From Lolliginicoccus suaedae (lineage in GTDB: Bacteria > Actinomycetota > Actinomycetes > Mycobacteriales > Mycobacteriaceae), in NCBI RefSeq assembly GCF_008312885.1, contig NZ_VSSO01000001.1, forward strand, positions 558,001-622,000: a stretch of 64,000 nucleotides of DNA. The letters run 5' to 3'. Positions 33,734 to 41,936 of the stretch are shown in pieces. The notes below the pieces were generated by a model. The model did not search any database, was not told where the DNA came from, and saw only the letters and a list, made by a program, of their open reading frames with translations. The position numbers and the translations under genes are program-made. Positions within the stretch are counted from its first letter, which is position 1. Each line of letters opens with the position of its first letter.

Positions 33734-35521
33734 ATGATCGATCAGGGGGCAGCATTGGCAGATCGAGTACTCGTGGCGGTCTCCGGCAACGGGGATGCAG
33801 AGGCATTGGTCGAGCACGCGGCACGCTCGGCCGAGCGCTGCGGCGCCGACCTGCTCGTGGCGCATGTGCTCGATCCGCGAACCCAGGGCACCCCGCCAGA
33901 GGCAGTCGAGTCGATGCGCGAGCACGCCGCGCGCGCCGGAGCGAGCTTCCACACCGTCGTGGCGGGCGATGCCGCCGGTGCCGTGCTCGAGCTCGCCCGC
34001 GGCGCTGGCGCGACCCGCATCATCGTTGGCTACCCCGCGGGAGCACGTGGGCGCTCGCCGGCGCGGCGCGGTATCACCACGACCATTGCCCGCCATGCAG
34101 GGGCGATCGACGTGCAGATCGTGGCCACGCCACCGTCGGAGCGTCCACCGCATGCCCCTGGAAGGGGGCCAGCGCTCGGCCGTGGACGCAATCGTGCCGC
34201 CTGGGCGGCGGCCATCCTGGTGCCCGTGCTGCTCACTGCCGGGTTCGTGCCTTTCAAGGCACGTCTCGAGCTCGGCGACGTTGCCATGACGTTCTTGCTC
34301 GGAACCGTTGCCGTAGCCCTCCTCGGCGCGTGGCGGCCCGCCCTGACGGCGGTGGCGCTCAGCGCGCTGCTGCTCAACGTGTTCTATACCGAGCCCTTTC
34401 ACACGCCCTACATCGCGGACCCCCACAACCGGTTCACCCTCGCGGTGATGGCAGTCGTTGCCGCTGCGGTGGCCATCATCGTTCACCGATCGGCCAGCCG
34501 TGCCCGCGAGGCCGCCCATGCGCGGACCGAGGCGGCGCTCATGTCCTCCTACGCCCGCACGATCCTCCTCGACGACAATCCGGCCGATACGCTGCTCGCC
34601 CGGATCCGCGAGGACTTCGGCCTGAGCTCGGTGGAGCTTCGCGAGAAACCCGCGCCCGCACCGTCGCCCCACGGCCAGGAGATCCCCATCGACGCCACCA
34701 CCGCGCTCGTGCTCGACGGCCCCGAGCTCGACGAGGCGCGGCGATCCATGCTCGCTAGCGCCGGGGTGCAGGCAGTCCTCGCGCTGCGCCACCAGGAGAT
34801 GACCAGCACAGCCGCCGAGGCCAGGCGGCAATCCGATGCCGCCGCGCTCCGCACCGCGCTGCTCTCCGCGCTCGGCCACGACCTGCGCACACCCCTCACC
34901 GCCCTGACCATGGCCATCGGGACGCTGCAGGACGACACGCTGGCCATCACAGCGGCGGATCGGCGCGAACTGCTCAGCGTTGCCGACGAATCGACTCGCC
35001 AGCTCCGCGATCTCGTCGACAACCTCCTTGATTCCTCGCGCCTCGCCACCGGCGCCGTGCGGCCCCTCATCCGCCCCCACGGCATCGATGACGTCACCGT
35101 GCGGGCTCTTGCCAGCGTCCGTGGCGGCAATGCTGTCGCCCTGCGCTTCCCCGACGATCTGCCCGGTGTGCTCGCCGACGCCGGGCTGCTCGAGCGTGTG
35201 CTCGCGAACCTTGCCGATAACGCCCTCCGCCACGGTGGCGCGCCCGTCAGCATCGAGGCACGCCCCATCGACGGCCGCGTCTCGCTCGCGATCATCGATC
35301 ACGGCCCTGGCCTCTCCCCCGCCGCGCGAGCGCAGCTGTTCGAGCCCTTCCAGCGGCATGGCGACCGCGATCGCACAACTGGCATCGGGCTGGGCATGTC
35401 CGTCGCCAAGGGATTCATCACCGCCATGGGCGGAACCATCGAGGCCAGCGACACCCCCGGCGGCGGCCTCACCGTCACGGTCGCGTTGCCCGCCGCTACT
35501 GGCCCGGAGGCGCGCCCATGA
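33734..35521 (+). CDS. KdpD-like sensor histidine kinase with USP domain
   Basis: The 595-residue protein has an N-terminal universal-stress domain (DRVLVAVSGNGDAEALVEHA, GATRIIVGYPAG) but lacks the large N-terminal KdpD ATP-binding domain. A DUF4118 four-helix membrane part follows (about 155-255: GDVAMTFLLGTVAVALLG, LLLNVFYTEPFHTPY). Then come HisKA with His382 in LGHDLRTPL and HATPase_c (NLADNALRHG, IDHGPGLSPAARAQLFEPF, GIGLGMSVAKG). It lies 2 nt after ktrB, so it is a short KdpD. The signal is probably K+ or turgor by analogy. Confidence 0.9.
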   Translation: MIDQGAALADRVLVAVSGNGDAEALVEHAARSAERCGADLLVAHVLDPRTQGTPPEAVESMREHAARAGASFHTVVAGDAAGAVLELARGAGATRIIVGYPAGARGRSPARRGITTTIARHAGAIDVQIVATPPSERPPHAPGRGPALGRGRNRAAWAAAILVPVLLTAGFVPFKARLELGDVAMTFLLGTVAVALLGAWRPALTAVALSALLLNVFYTEPFHTPYIADPHNRFTLAVMAVVAAAVAIIVHRSASRAREAAHARTEAALMSSYARTILLDDNPADTLLARIREDFGLSSVELREKPAPAPSPHGQEIPIDATTALVLDGPELDEARRSMLASAGVQAVLALRHQEMTSTAAEARRQSDAAALRTALLSALGHDLRTPLTALTMAIGTLQDDTLAITAADRRELLSVADESTRQLRDLVDNLLDSSRLATGAVRPLIRPHGIDDVTVRALASVRGGNAVALRFPDDLPGVLADAGLLERVLANLADNALRHGGAPVSIEARPIDGRVSLAIIDHGPGLSPAARAQLFEPFQRHGDRDRTTGIGLGMSVAKGFITAMGGTIEASDTPGGGLTVTVALPAATGPEARP

Positions 35522-36198
35522 CCGAGGTTCTCGCCGTCGATGACGATCCGCAGATCCTGCGCGCTCTGCGCGTGAACCTCGTTGCCCGCGGTTACACCGT
35601 GCGCACCGCGACCACCGGAGCCGAAGCGCTGCGATCCGCCGCTGCCCACCAGCCCGACGTCGTCATCCTCGATCTCGGCCTGCCCGACCTCGACGGCACC
35701 GATGTCATTCATGGCCTGCGCGGCTGGACCACCATGCCGATCATCGTGCTCTCCGCCAGGGTCGACTCCATCGATAAGGTCATCGCTCTCGATGCGGGCG
35801 CGGACGACTACGTCACCAAGCCATTCGGCATGGACGAGCTGATGGCCCGTCTGCGCGCCGCCATCCGCCGTGGCGCCCCCTTACCCACCACGAGCAGCAG
35901 CGAGATCACCGTTGGCTCGCTCGCCATCGACCTCTCCGCCAAGCGCGTCACACGCGACGGGACCATCATCCGCCTCACCCCGACGGAATGGGCCATCCTG
36001 GAGCTGCTCGCGCGCAACACCGGCAAGCTCGTCACCCAGAAGCACATCCTCGCCACCGTCTGGGGCCCCGAGTATGAGACCGAGACGCACTACCTGCGCG
36101 TCTACCTCGCGCAGCTGCGCCGCAAGCTCGAGGACGATCCCGCCCGCCCCCGGGTGCTCATCACCGAGCCGGGCATGGGGTACCGGTTCATCGGCTAG
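35518..36198 (+). CDS. KdpE-like response regulator
   Basis: The 226-residue OmpR/PhoB-type regulator has acidic pocket Asp8-Asp9-Asp10, phospho-acceptor Asp52 (VVILDLGLPD), Thr/Ser switch IIVLSA and Lys102 in YVTKPFG. A C-terminal winged helix follows (LTPTEWAILELLARNTGKLV, HYLRVYLAQLRRKLEDDP), typical of KdpE. ATG overlaps the kinase stop (ATGA), giving a three-gene unit ktrB-kinase-regulator. The direct repeats upstream of ktrB are its likely target. Confidence 0.93.
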   Translation: MTEVLAVDDDPQILRALRVNLVARGYTVRTATTGAEALRSAAAHQPDVVILDLGLPDLDGTDVIHGLRGWTTMPIIVLSARVDSIDKVIALDAGADDYVTKPFGMDELMARLRAAIRRGAPLPTTSSSEITVGSLAIDLSAKRVTRDGTIIRLTPTEWAILELLARNTGKLVTQKHILATVWGPEYETETHYLRVYLAQLRRKLEDDPARPRVLITEPGMGYRFIG

Positions 36199-36522
36199 CG
36201 GACGCGGCGTCTCCGTGACATACCGAGAACCAGGACCCGATCTTTCGACTGCCCAGATGGGGTAGCTCGTAAACAGAACCAATGGGGCGTTCTCCAGAGT
36301 GCTTCTCGTTGACTAGTGGGATCTTCCGCGGAGCACCTGCATCATTCGATCTACGAGGTGTCGCGCGCCTCTCAACGCAGCGATAAAGTCCTGTGCTTCT
36401 CAACCGCTAGCGCGCTGACACTCGATGATTTACCCGTACGGCCCGCGTGGATTCATGAACGACTCGACAGGGTAATATCAATACCTCGCGCAATACCGAT
36501 GGAGGGTGCAGTAGTTCGCGTG
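36199..36522. other. Gene-free, lower-GC stretch
   Basis: Between the KdpE-like gene and the hypothetical membrane gene no coding frame with a ribosome site is convincing; a frame from 36316 exists but its first ~60 codons have atypical composition. The stretch is clearly less GC-rich than the window. It contains TAATAT at 36473-36478, a possible -10 for the downstream gene. Confidence 0.5.
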
Positions 36523-36861
36523 ATGAAATTAGGTCTCGCAGTCGTTTCCATCATCATGCGACTTGTGAACGGGTTGATCGCTTCGGCGGCCGTCCTTGGG
36601 TCCCTGGGCTATGTTCTCCTGCGCGTGCTTCACAGCGGCACCCATTGCGTTGTCACCCGGTCAGGCACGACCGAGTGCTTCAGCCTCAGCGGTCCCGCCA
36701 TCCTGCAGGCGACTGCCCAGATGTGCATCATCTGCCTCATCGCATTCAGCATCGCATCCATCATGGTTAGCGGATCGCCCTTCTCTCGTTGGGTCCTCAC
36801 CGCGCTGCCGTTGCCACTTGTCGGTGGTGCCGCGCTTTGGTTCGATTCGCTCAGCACCTAG
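36523..36861 (+). CDS. Small hypothetical membrane protein
   Basis: From ATG 36523 (or GTG 36520; GGAGGG lies about 14 nt upstream) a ~112-residue protein is encoded: MKLGLAVVSIIMRLVNGLIA begins a first helix. SGPAILQATAQMCIICLIAF and WVLTALPLPLVGGAALWFD are further hydrophobic stretches, for three helices in all. Two Cys in the loop (HCVVTRSGTTEC) are in position for an extracellular disulfide. No family is recognised. Base composition is lower in GC than in neighbours, which suggests a recent acquisition or weak constraint. The frame may extend upstream to 36316. Confidence 0.5.
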   Translation: MKLGLAVVSIIMRLVNGLIASAAVLGSLGYVLLRVLHSGTHCVVTRSGTTECFSLSGPAILQATAQMCIICLIAFSIASIMVSGSPFSRWVLTALPLPLVGGAALWFDSLST

Positions 36862-37096
36862 GCTCGGAACCGCCGAACGCAGTCGCGGCGCACACCTTCG
36901 AGATCGTCGGCCAGCCGTGATTCGCGTCCCCGGAAGCGGGGATCATCCCGCCAGGCTGGGGCAGCATGGGGGGCATCATCCGATCGCCCGAGCAGTAAAG
37001 CGCCGGGGTGATCAACAGGATCGACAACATGGGACGATTCGGGGTCGCGCGGATGGCTGTCGCGACGGATGCTGACTAGCTAGCGCGTTTCCGGCA

Positions 37097-37381
37097 CTAC
37101 ATCTGCATCATCATCTGGCGCATCCGCATCATCTGGTCCGGGGAACAGATCATGCCCATTGCTTGCATGTGCATTCTCATCAAGTCGGGGTTCTGCTGCA
37201 ACAGCTCATGCTTGAAGCGCATGATCTCCGGGTTTTCGTGCATGAACTGCATGACCTTGCCGCACGGGCTGCTCGTGTCCTGCATCATCGGTGCCGAGGG
37301 CTGCGCGAGCGCTGCACCGCCTCCAAAGACTGCTGAAGCTGCAATAGCAGTAGCCACGACAGTTGATCTGATTGTCTTCAT
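37097..37381 (-). CDS. Secreted Met-rich small protein
   Basis: The 94-residue protein has a signal peptide (MKTIRSTVVATAIAASAVFG, cleavage after AALA). The mature part contains 17 Met, with pairs and triples (APMMQ, PDQMMRMRQMMMQM), three His and two Cys (Cys40, Cys79). It resembles Met/His-rich periplasmic metal-binding proteins in composition, and soft-metal (Cu+, Ag+) binding is possible, but no family is recognised. ATG 37381 has a GAGGG directly before it, which is close; the start is fixed by the signal peptide. Flanking noncoding DNA is long on both sides, so it is probably a single-gene unit. Confidence 0.75.
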   Translation of the reverse strand: MKTIRSTVVATAIAASAVFGGGAALAQPSAPMMQDTSSPCGKVMQFMHENPEIMRFKHELLQQNPDLMRMHMQAMGMICSPDQMMRMRQMMMQM

Positions 37382-37484
37382 CCCTCGATGCTCGCCGGAA
37401 ACCGCGACCCGGGATAGAGACTTCCGACCCCATGCCGACAGGGCCATCCGCCGCCGGATCGTCCTCAGCGAGGGGACGCGGCGA

Positions 37485-38066
37485 TCATTCGCGTCTATAG
37501 GCGCCGGCTGCGGAGCGGGCCAGACGCCGTCCCGCCTCGATGGGCTCTGCGGGGGCGCCGCGGAGGAAGGCGGCGAGGGTCCCGCTGTAGGCGATGAGCA
37601 CCTCATCGGCCAGGTCGTGGGCGCGCTGCCCGGCGAGCGGGCGGGAGAGATGCACGAGGCGATCGGCCAGCAACGCAGTGTCGGCCGCGAGGACCTCGCC
37701 GATAGCGTCGGTCGTAGCCGGCAGCTCGGCAGCGGCAGCGAGGAAGGCGCACCAGCGCGCCGGGTGGTGCTGCTCGCTGCGGTACGTGGCGAGCGCGTCG
37801 AACACCGCGAGCAACCGCTCGAGGTCATCAGTGGCCGCGATGATGCAGCGGTCCCAGGCGGTCCTCCATTCCGCGAGGCGCATCCGCAGCGCTTCGGCCA
37901 CCAGGGCGTCCTTGCTCCCGAAGTGGGTGTACAAGGTGGCTGTGGAGACCCTGGCCTCGTGCAGCAGCTCGTCGACCGGGGTGCCCCGGATGCCACGGTC
38001 GAACAGCACTCGGTCGGCTGCCTCGAGCAGCCGTGCGCGGGCGGGAGCTCGTTGGTCCGTGGTCAC
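37485..38066 (-). CDS. TetR-family repressor of the divergent MFS gene
   Basis: The 193-residue protein has an N-terminal TetR helix-turn-helix (ARLLEAADRVLFDRGIRGTP, VSTATLYTHFGSKDALVAEA) and an unspecific ligand domain. GTG 38066 has no ribosome site, but TAGGCT ends 6 nt upstream (38078-38073), fitting leaderless initiation. Its own -35 would overlap the first AACGnnCGTT box, so it should be autorepressed. The partner is the divergent MFS transporter; the ligand is unknown. Confidence 0.87.
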   Translation of the reverse strand: MTTDQRAPARARLLEAADRVLFDRGIRGTPVDELLHEARVSTATLYTHFGSKDALVAEALRMRLAEWRTAWDRCIIAATDDLERLLAVFDALATYRSEQHHPARWCAFLAAAAELPATTDAIGEVLAADTALLADRLVHLSRPLAGQRAHDLADEVLIAYSGTLAAFLRGAPAEPIEAGRRLARSAAGAYRRE

Positions 38067-38072
38067 GAATCC

Positions 38073-38127
38073 AGCCTAGTGACCCCTCAACACAGAACGC
38101 ACGTTTTGGTACGGTGAAACGAGCGTT
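38073..38127. promoter_or_regulatory. Shared tetR/MFS promoter with two AACGnnCGTT boxes
   Basis: AACGCACGTT (38096-38105) and AACGAGCGTT (38118-38127) are palindromic boxes with centres 22 bp apart. For the MFS gene, TCAACA -35 (38087-38092), a 17-bp spacer and TACGGT -10 (38110-38115) bracket box 1 and abut box 2. On the other strand the tetR -10 TAGGCT (38078-38073) has its -35 in box 1. The layout fits simultaneous repression of both genes by a TetR dimer pair. Confidence 0.65.
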
Positions 38128-38155
38128 CCGGTAATCGACTTTCCCAGGGGGCGCG

Positions 38156-39307
38156 ATGCGGGCTCTCGTGATCAGCGGCATGGCCTTGATCGCCGCTACC
38201 TACGGGCTCGCGCGCTTCGGCTACGGGCTCTTCCTGCCCCGGTTCGCCGAAGCATTCCAGATCGGACCGGCCATCTCCGGGCTCATCCAGTCGGGCAGCT
38301 TCCTGTCCTTCTGTCTCGCCGCAGTGACGGCCGCCCGCATCGCTGCCCGCCCGCGACTCATCGTCGCCTGCGCTGGCACGACAGCCGCGCTGGGCTCAGC
38401 AGGCATCGCGGCCGCCCCCAGCGCGATCATCCTCGCTCCGAGCGTGATCCTCGCTGGCGCGGGGGCTGGGTTCGCCACGCCGGGACTCGTCGCGCTCATC
38501 GAGCGAAACATCCCTCGACCGCGCCGGGAAAGCGCCCAGACCATCGTCAATGCCGGTACCGGAGCGGGAATCGTGGTAGCTGGCACCCTCATGCTCCTCA
38601 CGCTCGGCCAGTGGCGCACGGGCTGGGCGATCATCGCCGCCCTATCGGCCATGGCGACCATCGCCACCCTTTCCACTGACCGGTCCGTCGGCGAGCGCTT
38701 CAGCACTCCCGAGCGGGCTCCGATCCTGGCATCGCTTGCCTTGCCCATTGCCGCGGCCGCGCTCGCGGGGGCCTCGAGCGCCGCGATATGGACCTTCGGC
38801 CGCACCCTCATGGTCGACTCCCGCGCGGAAGGCGAAACGTACTCCATCCTCGCGTGGATGGTGCTGGGAGCATTCGGTGTCCTGGGCGCCACCGCCGGAA
38901 GGCTCGCGCATGCGACAGGCCTCCGGGTCGCCTGGATCCTCACTGCCGCGGCCATGGCCGCCTCGACCATCGCCCTCGGCATGGCACCGGCAGCATTCCT
39001 CGCTGCATACATCTCCGTGGCCGTGTTCGGCGCCACCTACACCGCTGTCTGCGGCCTGCTGATCGTGTGGGCATCGCGAGTCGTCCCCGGTCACGCCGCG
39101 CAAGGCACCGCCGCGCTGTTCATCGCTCTCGCCATCGGGCAGGCGATCGGCTCGGCATTGATCGGCGTCATCCTGGGTAGCACATCGCCCCTCGTGGCTT
39201 TCGGCATCGCGGCCGCGGTTGGGTTCCTCGCCGTGCTTCCCGCGACCCGGCGAGCCACCTCGGCTCCTTCCCTCGCCGCTCCCGCCAGCGCGGGCCGTCT
39301 GGCCTAG
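38156..39307 (+). CDS. MFS transporter (YbfB/YjiJ-like)
   Basis: The 383-residue permease has about twelve helices without the usual long hydrophilic loop. It begins ISGMALIAATYGLARFGYG, a pattern typical of the YbfB/YjiJ MFS group (FLPRFAEAF follows). A GGGGG stretch precedes the ATG by a few nt. It is controlled by the divergent TetR. Export of a small toxic molecule is the usual role of TetR-MFS pairs, but the substrate is unknown. The C-terminus is Ala/Pro-rich. Confidence 0.83.
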   Translation: MRALVISGMALIAATYGLARFGYGLFLPRFAEAFQIGPAISGLIQSGSFLSFCLAAVTAARIAARPRLIVACAGTTAALGSAGIAAAPSAIILAPSVILAGAGAGFATPGLVALIERNIPRPRRESAQTIVNAGTGAGIVVAGTLMLLTLGQWRTGWAIIAALSAMATIATLSTDRSVGERFSTPERAPILASLALPIAAAALAGASSAAIWTFGRTLMVDSRAEGETYSILAWMVLGAFGVLGATAGRLAHATGLRVAWILTAAAMAASTIALGMAPAAFLAAYISVAVFGATYTAVCGLLIVWASRVVPGHAAQGTAALFIALAIGQAIGSALIGVILGSTSPLVAFGIAAAVGFLAVLPATRRATSAPSLAAPASAGRLA

Positions 39308-39351
39308 CTGGCGACTGCGGCGCGCGATGAGAGGCACGGCCGGGCACGCCG

Positions 39352-40386
39352 TCACTCGTGTTTCGCGGTCTCTGCATCCTTCATGGCCTGCCGGAGCGCG
39401 TCGCGCTCGTCGCGCAGGGCGGTGACATCGGCGCGCAGGTCGCTGATGCGCTCGCGGGCGTCGGCGAGCTGCTGGCGCTGGTTCTCCATGGCCTCTCGGT
39501 GGCTGGCGGCAGCTTCCTCGAGCGCATCGCGGCGGGCCTTGTCGAGGGCGTCGGTGTGGTCGCGGGCATCGGCGAGGCGCGCGGCCTGCTCGGCGCGCAG
39601 CTCCCGGGCCAGCTCACCTAGCTGGCCGCGCAGGTCGCGCGATTCCTCGGACGCTTCTTTGCGGGCGGCCTCGGCGCGGGCCGTCGCGTCACGGGCCGCT
39701 TCCAGCGCCTGCTCCAGCCGCGCGAGCGCTGCGGCGTGCCGGGCGTCGCGATCGTGCTGCTGGGACTCCCATTCCTGGCGGGCGCGGGCATGCTCCTGGC
39801 CGATGGTGTCAATGTGCTCGTGGAACTCGCGGCGCGCGTCCTCGAGCTGGGCGGTAGCGGAACGGGTGGCGTCCTGCTCCTCGCGGAGCTGCTGCTCGAG
39901 CTGCTCGCCGCGCTCCCATGCCTGGGCGGCGGACTCGACGGCCTCATCGCGCTCCTCGCGGGCGGTCTCCTCGGCGGCGCGGGCGCGAGCGAGCGCGGCC
40001 TTGGTTGTGGCGGTCTCCTGCTGGGCGCGGGCGACCTGCTCGGCGCAGTCGGCACGGATCGTCTCGAGCTGCTCGTCCACCGCGGCGGGATCCGCGATGC
40101 GGGCCAGCGCCTTGTCGATGCGCTCGGCCACCGCGGTGAGCTCGCGGAGGTGCTGTCCGGTGGCGGCGCGCAGCGCGGGCACGGTGGCGGCGAGCGACTC
40201 GACTGCTTGCTCCGGCGTCTCGGGATCGGTGGGCGCGCCGTCGGAGAGCTGCTTCTCGGCCTGGCGCGCCCGCCACGCGCGCGCCCGCTCGGCCGCGGTG
40301 GCGTACTTGCGGACCCGTCCCCCGGTGGGAGGTGCCTCGCCGACCGGGGTGGGCGCTGAAGCGTTGTCGGTGTTCGTTGCGGCCAC
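39352..40386 (-). CDS. Coiled-coil protein, KfrA-like N-terminus
   Basis: The ~344-residue protein is almost entirely helical: a Pro-rich start, then RVRKYATAAERARAWRARQA, then a long heptad-repeat region rich in Ala, Glu, Arg and Gln (QLEQQLREEQDATRSATAQL, ARLEQALEAARDATARAEAA). No catalytic domain is present. Resemblance to KfrA or chromosome-associated filaments is structural only. GTG 40386 is chosen because TAGTCT ends 6 nt upstream (leaderless); GTG 40392 would touch that box. Ortholog-type function is unknown; a DNA- or wall-associated filament is possible. Confidence 0.72.
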   Translation of the reverse strand: MAATNTDNASAPTPVGEAPPTGGRVRKYATAAERARAWRARQAEKQLSDGAPTDPETPEQAVESLAATVPALRAATGQHLRELTAVAERIDKALARIADPAAVDEQLETIRADCAEQVARAQQETATTKAALARARAAEETAREERDEAVESAAQAWERGEQLEQQLREEQDATRSATAQLEDARREFHEHIDTIGQEHARARQEWESQQHDRDARHAAALARLEQALEAARDATARAEAARKEASEESRDLRGQLGELARELRAEQAARLADARDHTDALDKARRDALEEAAASHREAMENQRQQLADARERISDLRADVTALRDERDALRQAMKDAETAKHE

Positions 40387-40470
40387 GGGCACAGACTACC
40401 CCAGGCCCGGGCAGTCCCCGGCCGACGTGAATGCTGCTAGTGGCCGGGATAGTTCAGTGCTTGGCGACCG

Positions 40471-40881
40471 TCATCCGATGGCGGCGATGAGCTCCCGGCA
40501 GGCATCCTCGCAGCGGCGGCAGACGCGCGCGCAGGCGCGGCAGTGCTCGTACTGCTCGGCGTGGCCCTCGCAGTGCCGCGCGCACTCGTCGCAGGCGGCG
40601 CGGCAGGCATTGAGGGTGGCCTTCACGACTTGCGCGCTCGCGCCTCCCTGGCGGGAGACGATCTGCCCGGTCGCGCGGCAGATCGTGGCGCAATCGAGGT
40701 TTGCGGCGATGCAGCCGGTAAGGCTGGCCACCTCATCCTCGGCGAGGCAGGCGTCGGCGCAGGCAGTGCAGGCCTGCGCGCATTCGATGCACGCCTCGAT
40801 GCAGGAGACGAGCGCGTCACGGTCCCCGGCGATGCGCACGGGGCCAGGGTGGGTCTCCAGCATGATCGATGGTGTGCCCAT
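40471..40881 (-). CDS. Four-helix-bundle copper-storage protein (Csp3-like, DUF326)
   Basis: The 136-residue protein has 18 Cys (27, 31, 34, 38, 41, 45, 57, 64, 68, 93, 97, 100, 104, 114, 117, 121, 124, 128) spaced by 3-4 residues along four predicted helices, matching the cytosolic Csp3 proteins that store many Cu(I) ions as thiolate clusters. There is no signal peptide. GGAGG with 5-nt spacing precedes ATG 40881. It is unlinked to an obvious copper regulator in this window. Confidence 0.92.
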   Translation of the reverse strand: MGTPSIMLETHPGPVRIAGDRDALVSCIEACIECAQACTACADACLAEDEVASLTGCIAANLDCATICRATGQIVSRQGGASAQVVKATLNACRAACDECARHCEGHAEQYEHCRACARVCRRCEDACRELIAAIG

Positions 40882-41031
40882 GATGTCCTCCTATGTCGTC
40901 CGTTCCTGGATGGCTGCGTGGCCTTTGGTCGGGCCGAGGTGTGCCTACCCGGGGCGGATGTGGGCAAACGTCGCGTCCTCGTCCTGACGCTCGTCCGGTT
41001 TGCCCGCATGGCGCGCGGGTAGCCGGAGCGC

Positions 41032-41559
41032 ATGTGGTTCGACACGGTGGATGAACTTTTCCGCATCGTTGCTGTTGGCGCTGCCGCCTATGTGGTGCTC
41101 GTGGTGGTTCTGCGCGTCTCGGGCAAGCGAACGCTGGCCAAGCTGAATGCCTTCGATTTCGTCGTCACGGTGGCTCTCGGTTCCACGCTCGCGACGATCC
41201 TGCTGAGCTCGGAGGTCTCGTTTGTCGAGGGGGCGGTGGCGCTCGTGTTGCTCGCGGCGCTGCAGTTCATCGCGGCGCTGGTGAGCAGTCGTGTTCCCGG
41301 GGCGCGGGATGTGTTGACCTCCGTGCCCACGATGCTGCTCGAGGACGGGGAGCTCCACGAGGCTGCGCTGCGCTCCCAGCGGGTCTCGCCGGCGGAGGTG
41401 CGGCAGGCGGTGCGCTCGACGGGGCTCGGTGATCTCGCGGACGTGGCGGCCGTGGTGCTCGAGACGGACGGCTCGCTGAGCGTGATACCTGCGAGCTCGC
41501 GGGGCGGGGGCACCAGCTTGTCCGATGTGCGGGGGCGCGCGAAGGACAAGGGCTCCTAG
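41032..41559 (+). CDS. DUF421 (YetF-like) membrane protein
   Basis: The 175-residue protein has three N-terminal helices (FRIVAVGAAAYVVLVVVLRV, then TVALGSTLATILLS and EGAVALVLLAALQFIAAL) and the DUF421 hallmark RVSGKRTLAKLNAFDFVVTVALGS (shown in part). A C-terminal soluble domain (SVPTMLLEDGELHEAALRSQ) follows. Members such as YetF/YdfR are uncharacterised. It lies alone between the Csp3-like gene and a 377-bp gene-free gap. Confidence 0.88.
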   Translation: MWFDTVDELFRIVAVGAAAYVVLVVVLRVSGKRTLAKLNAFDFVVTVALGSTLATILLSSEVSFVEGAVALVLLAALQFIAALVSSRVPGARDVLTSVPTMLLEDGELHEAALRSQRVSPAEVRQAVRSTGLGDLADVAAVVLETDGSLSVIPASSRGGGTSLSDVRGRAKDKGS

Positions 41560-41936
41560 CTGTTTCGGCTTGCTCCATCTTTCGTTCGTTGCGTCCGTTC
41601 GTTCGTGCGTTCGTCTCACAACAAAACGTCAATCGCCATGCAACGCCGTGATCTGCGGGTATCCCGCGAAGGCATTCGCGATGTTCCATAAACGTCCGTT
41701 TTTGGCACACAACGAACGAGCCCCTGGAGCCACATTGGCGACCAGGGACAACGATGGTGCAAAACCTTGTTTCATAACTAATGATGCGAAACTCAGCGAT
41801 CTGGCGGGTTATGAAACATGCCCCGCACGAGGGGTGCTAGCAGGCGCGCGACCGGGCAACATGCCACGAGCGGAGCACCGAAGCCGCAGAAGCGAAATGA
41901 GCGGCGAAAAGAGGCCTGGGCCCGCGCGAGAGGCCC
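41560..41936. other. 377-bp gene-free stretch
   Basis: No coding frame with a ribosome site is seen. The first ~60 nt hold GTTCGTTC-like words in imperfect tandem. An 11-bp inverted repeat (41768-41818) lies in a markedly AT-rich part. The gap separates the DUF421 gene from the convergently oriented end of marR. Confidence 0.55.
41768..41818. repeat. 11-bp inverted repeat in AT-rich gap
   Basis: TGTTTCATAAC (41768-41778) is mirrored exactly by GTTATGAAACA (41808-41818) with a 29-nt centre. It is among the most AT-rich sequences in the window. A regulator site, hairpin or remnant of a mobile element are all possible. Confidence 0.55.

Noticed and set aside
33695-35359. 554-codon minus-strand frame opposite the kinase
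   Set aside because: Antisense shadow; low-complexity composition and no recognisable domain.
32513-35521. A 1002-codon plus-strand frame upstream of and including the sensor kinase
   Set aside because: Its first ~400 codons overlap ktrB in another frame and have Arg/His-rich shadow composition; the true kinase starts at 33734.
36316-36522. Upstream portion of the hypothetical membrane ORF
   Set aside because: Composition unlike the rest and no ribosome site at 36316; the membrane part begins at about 36520. Not fully excluded.
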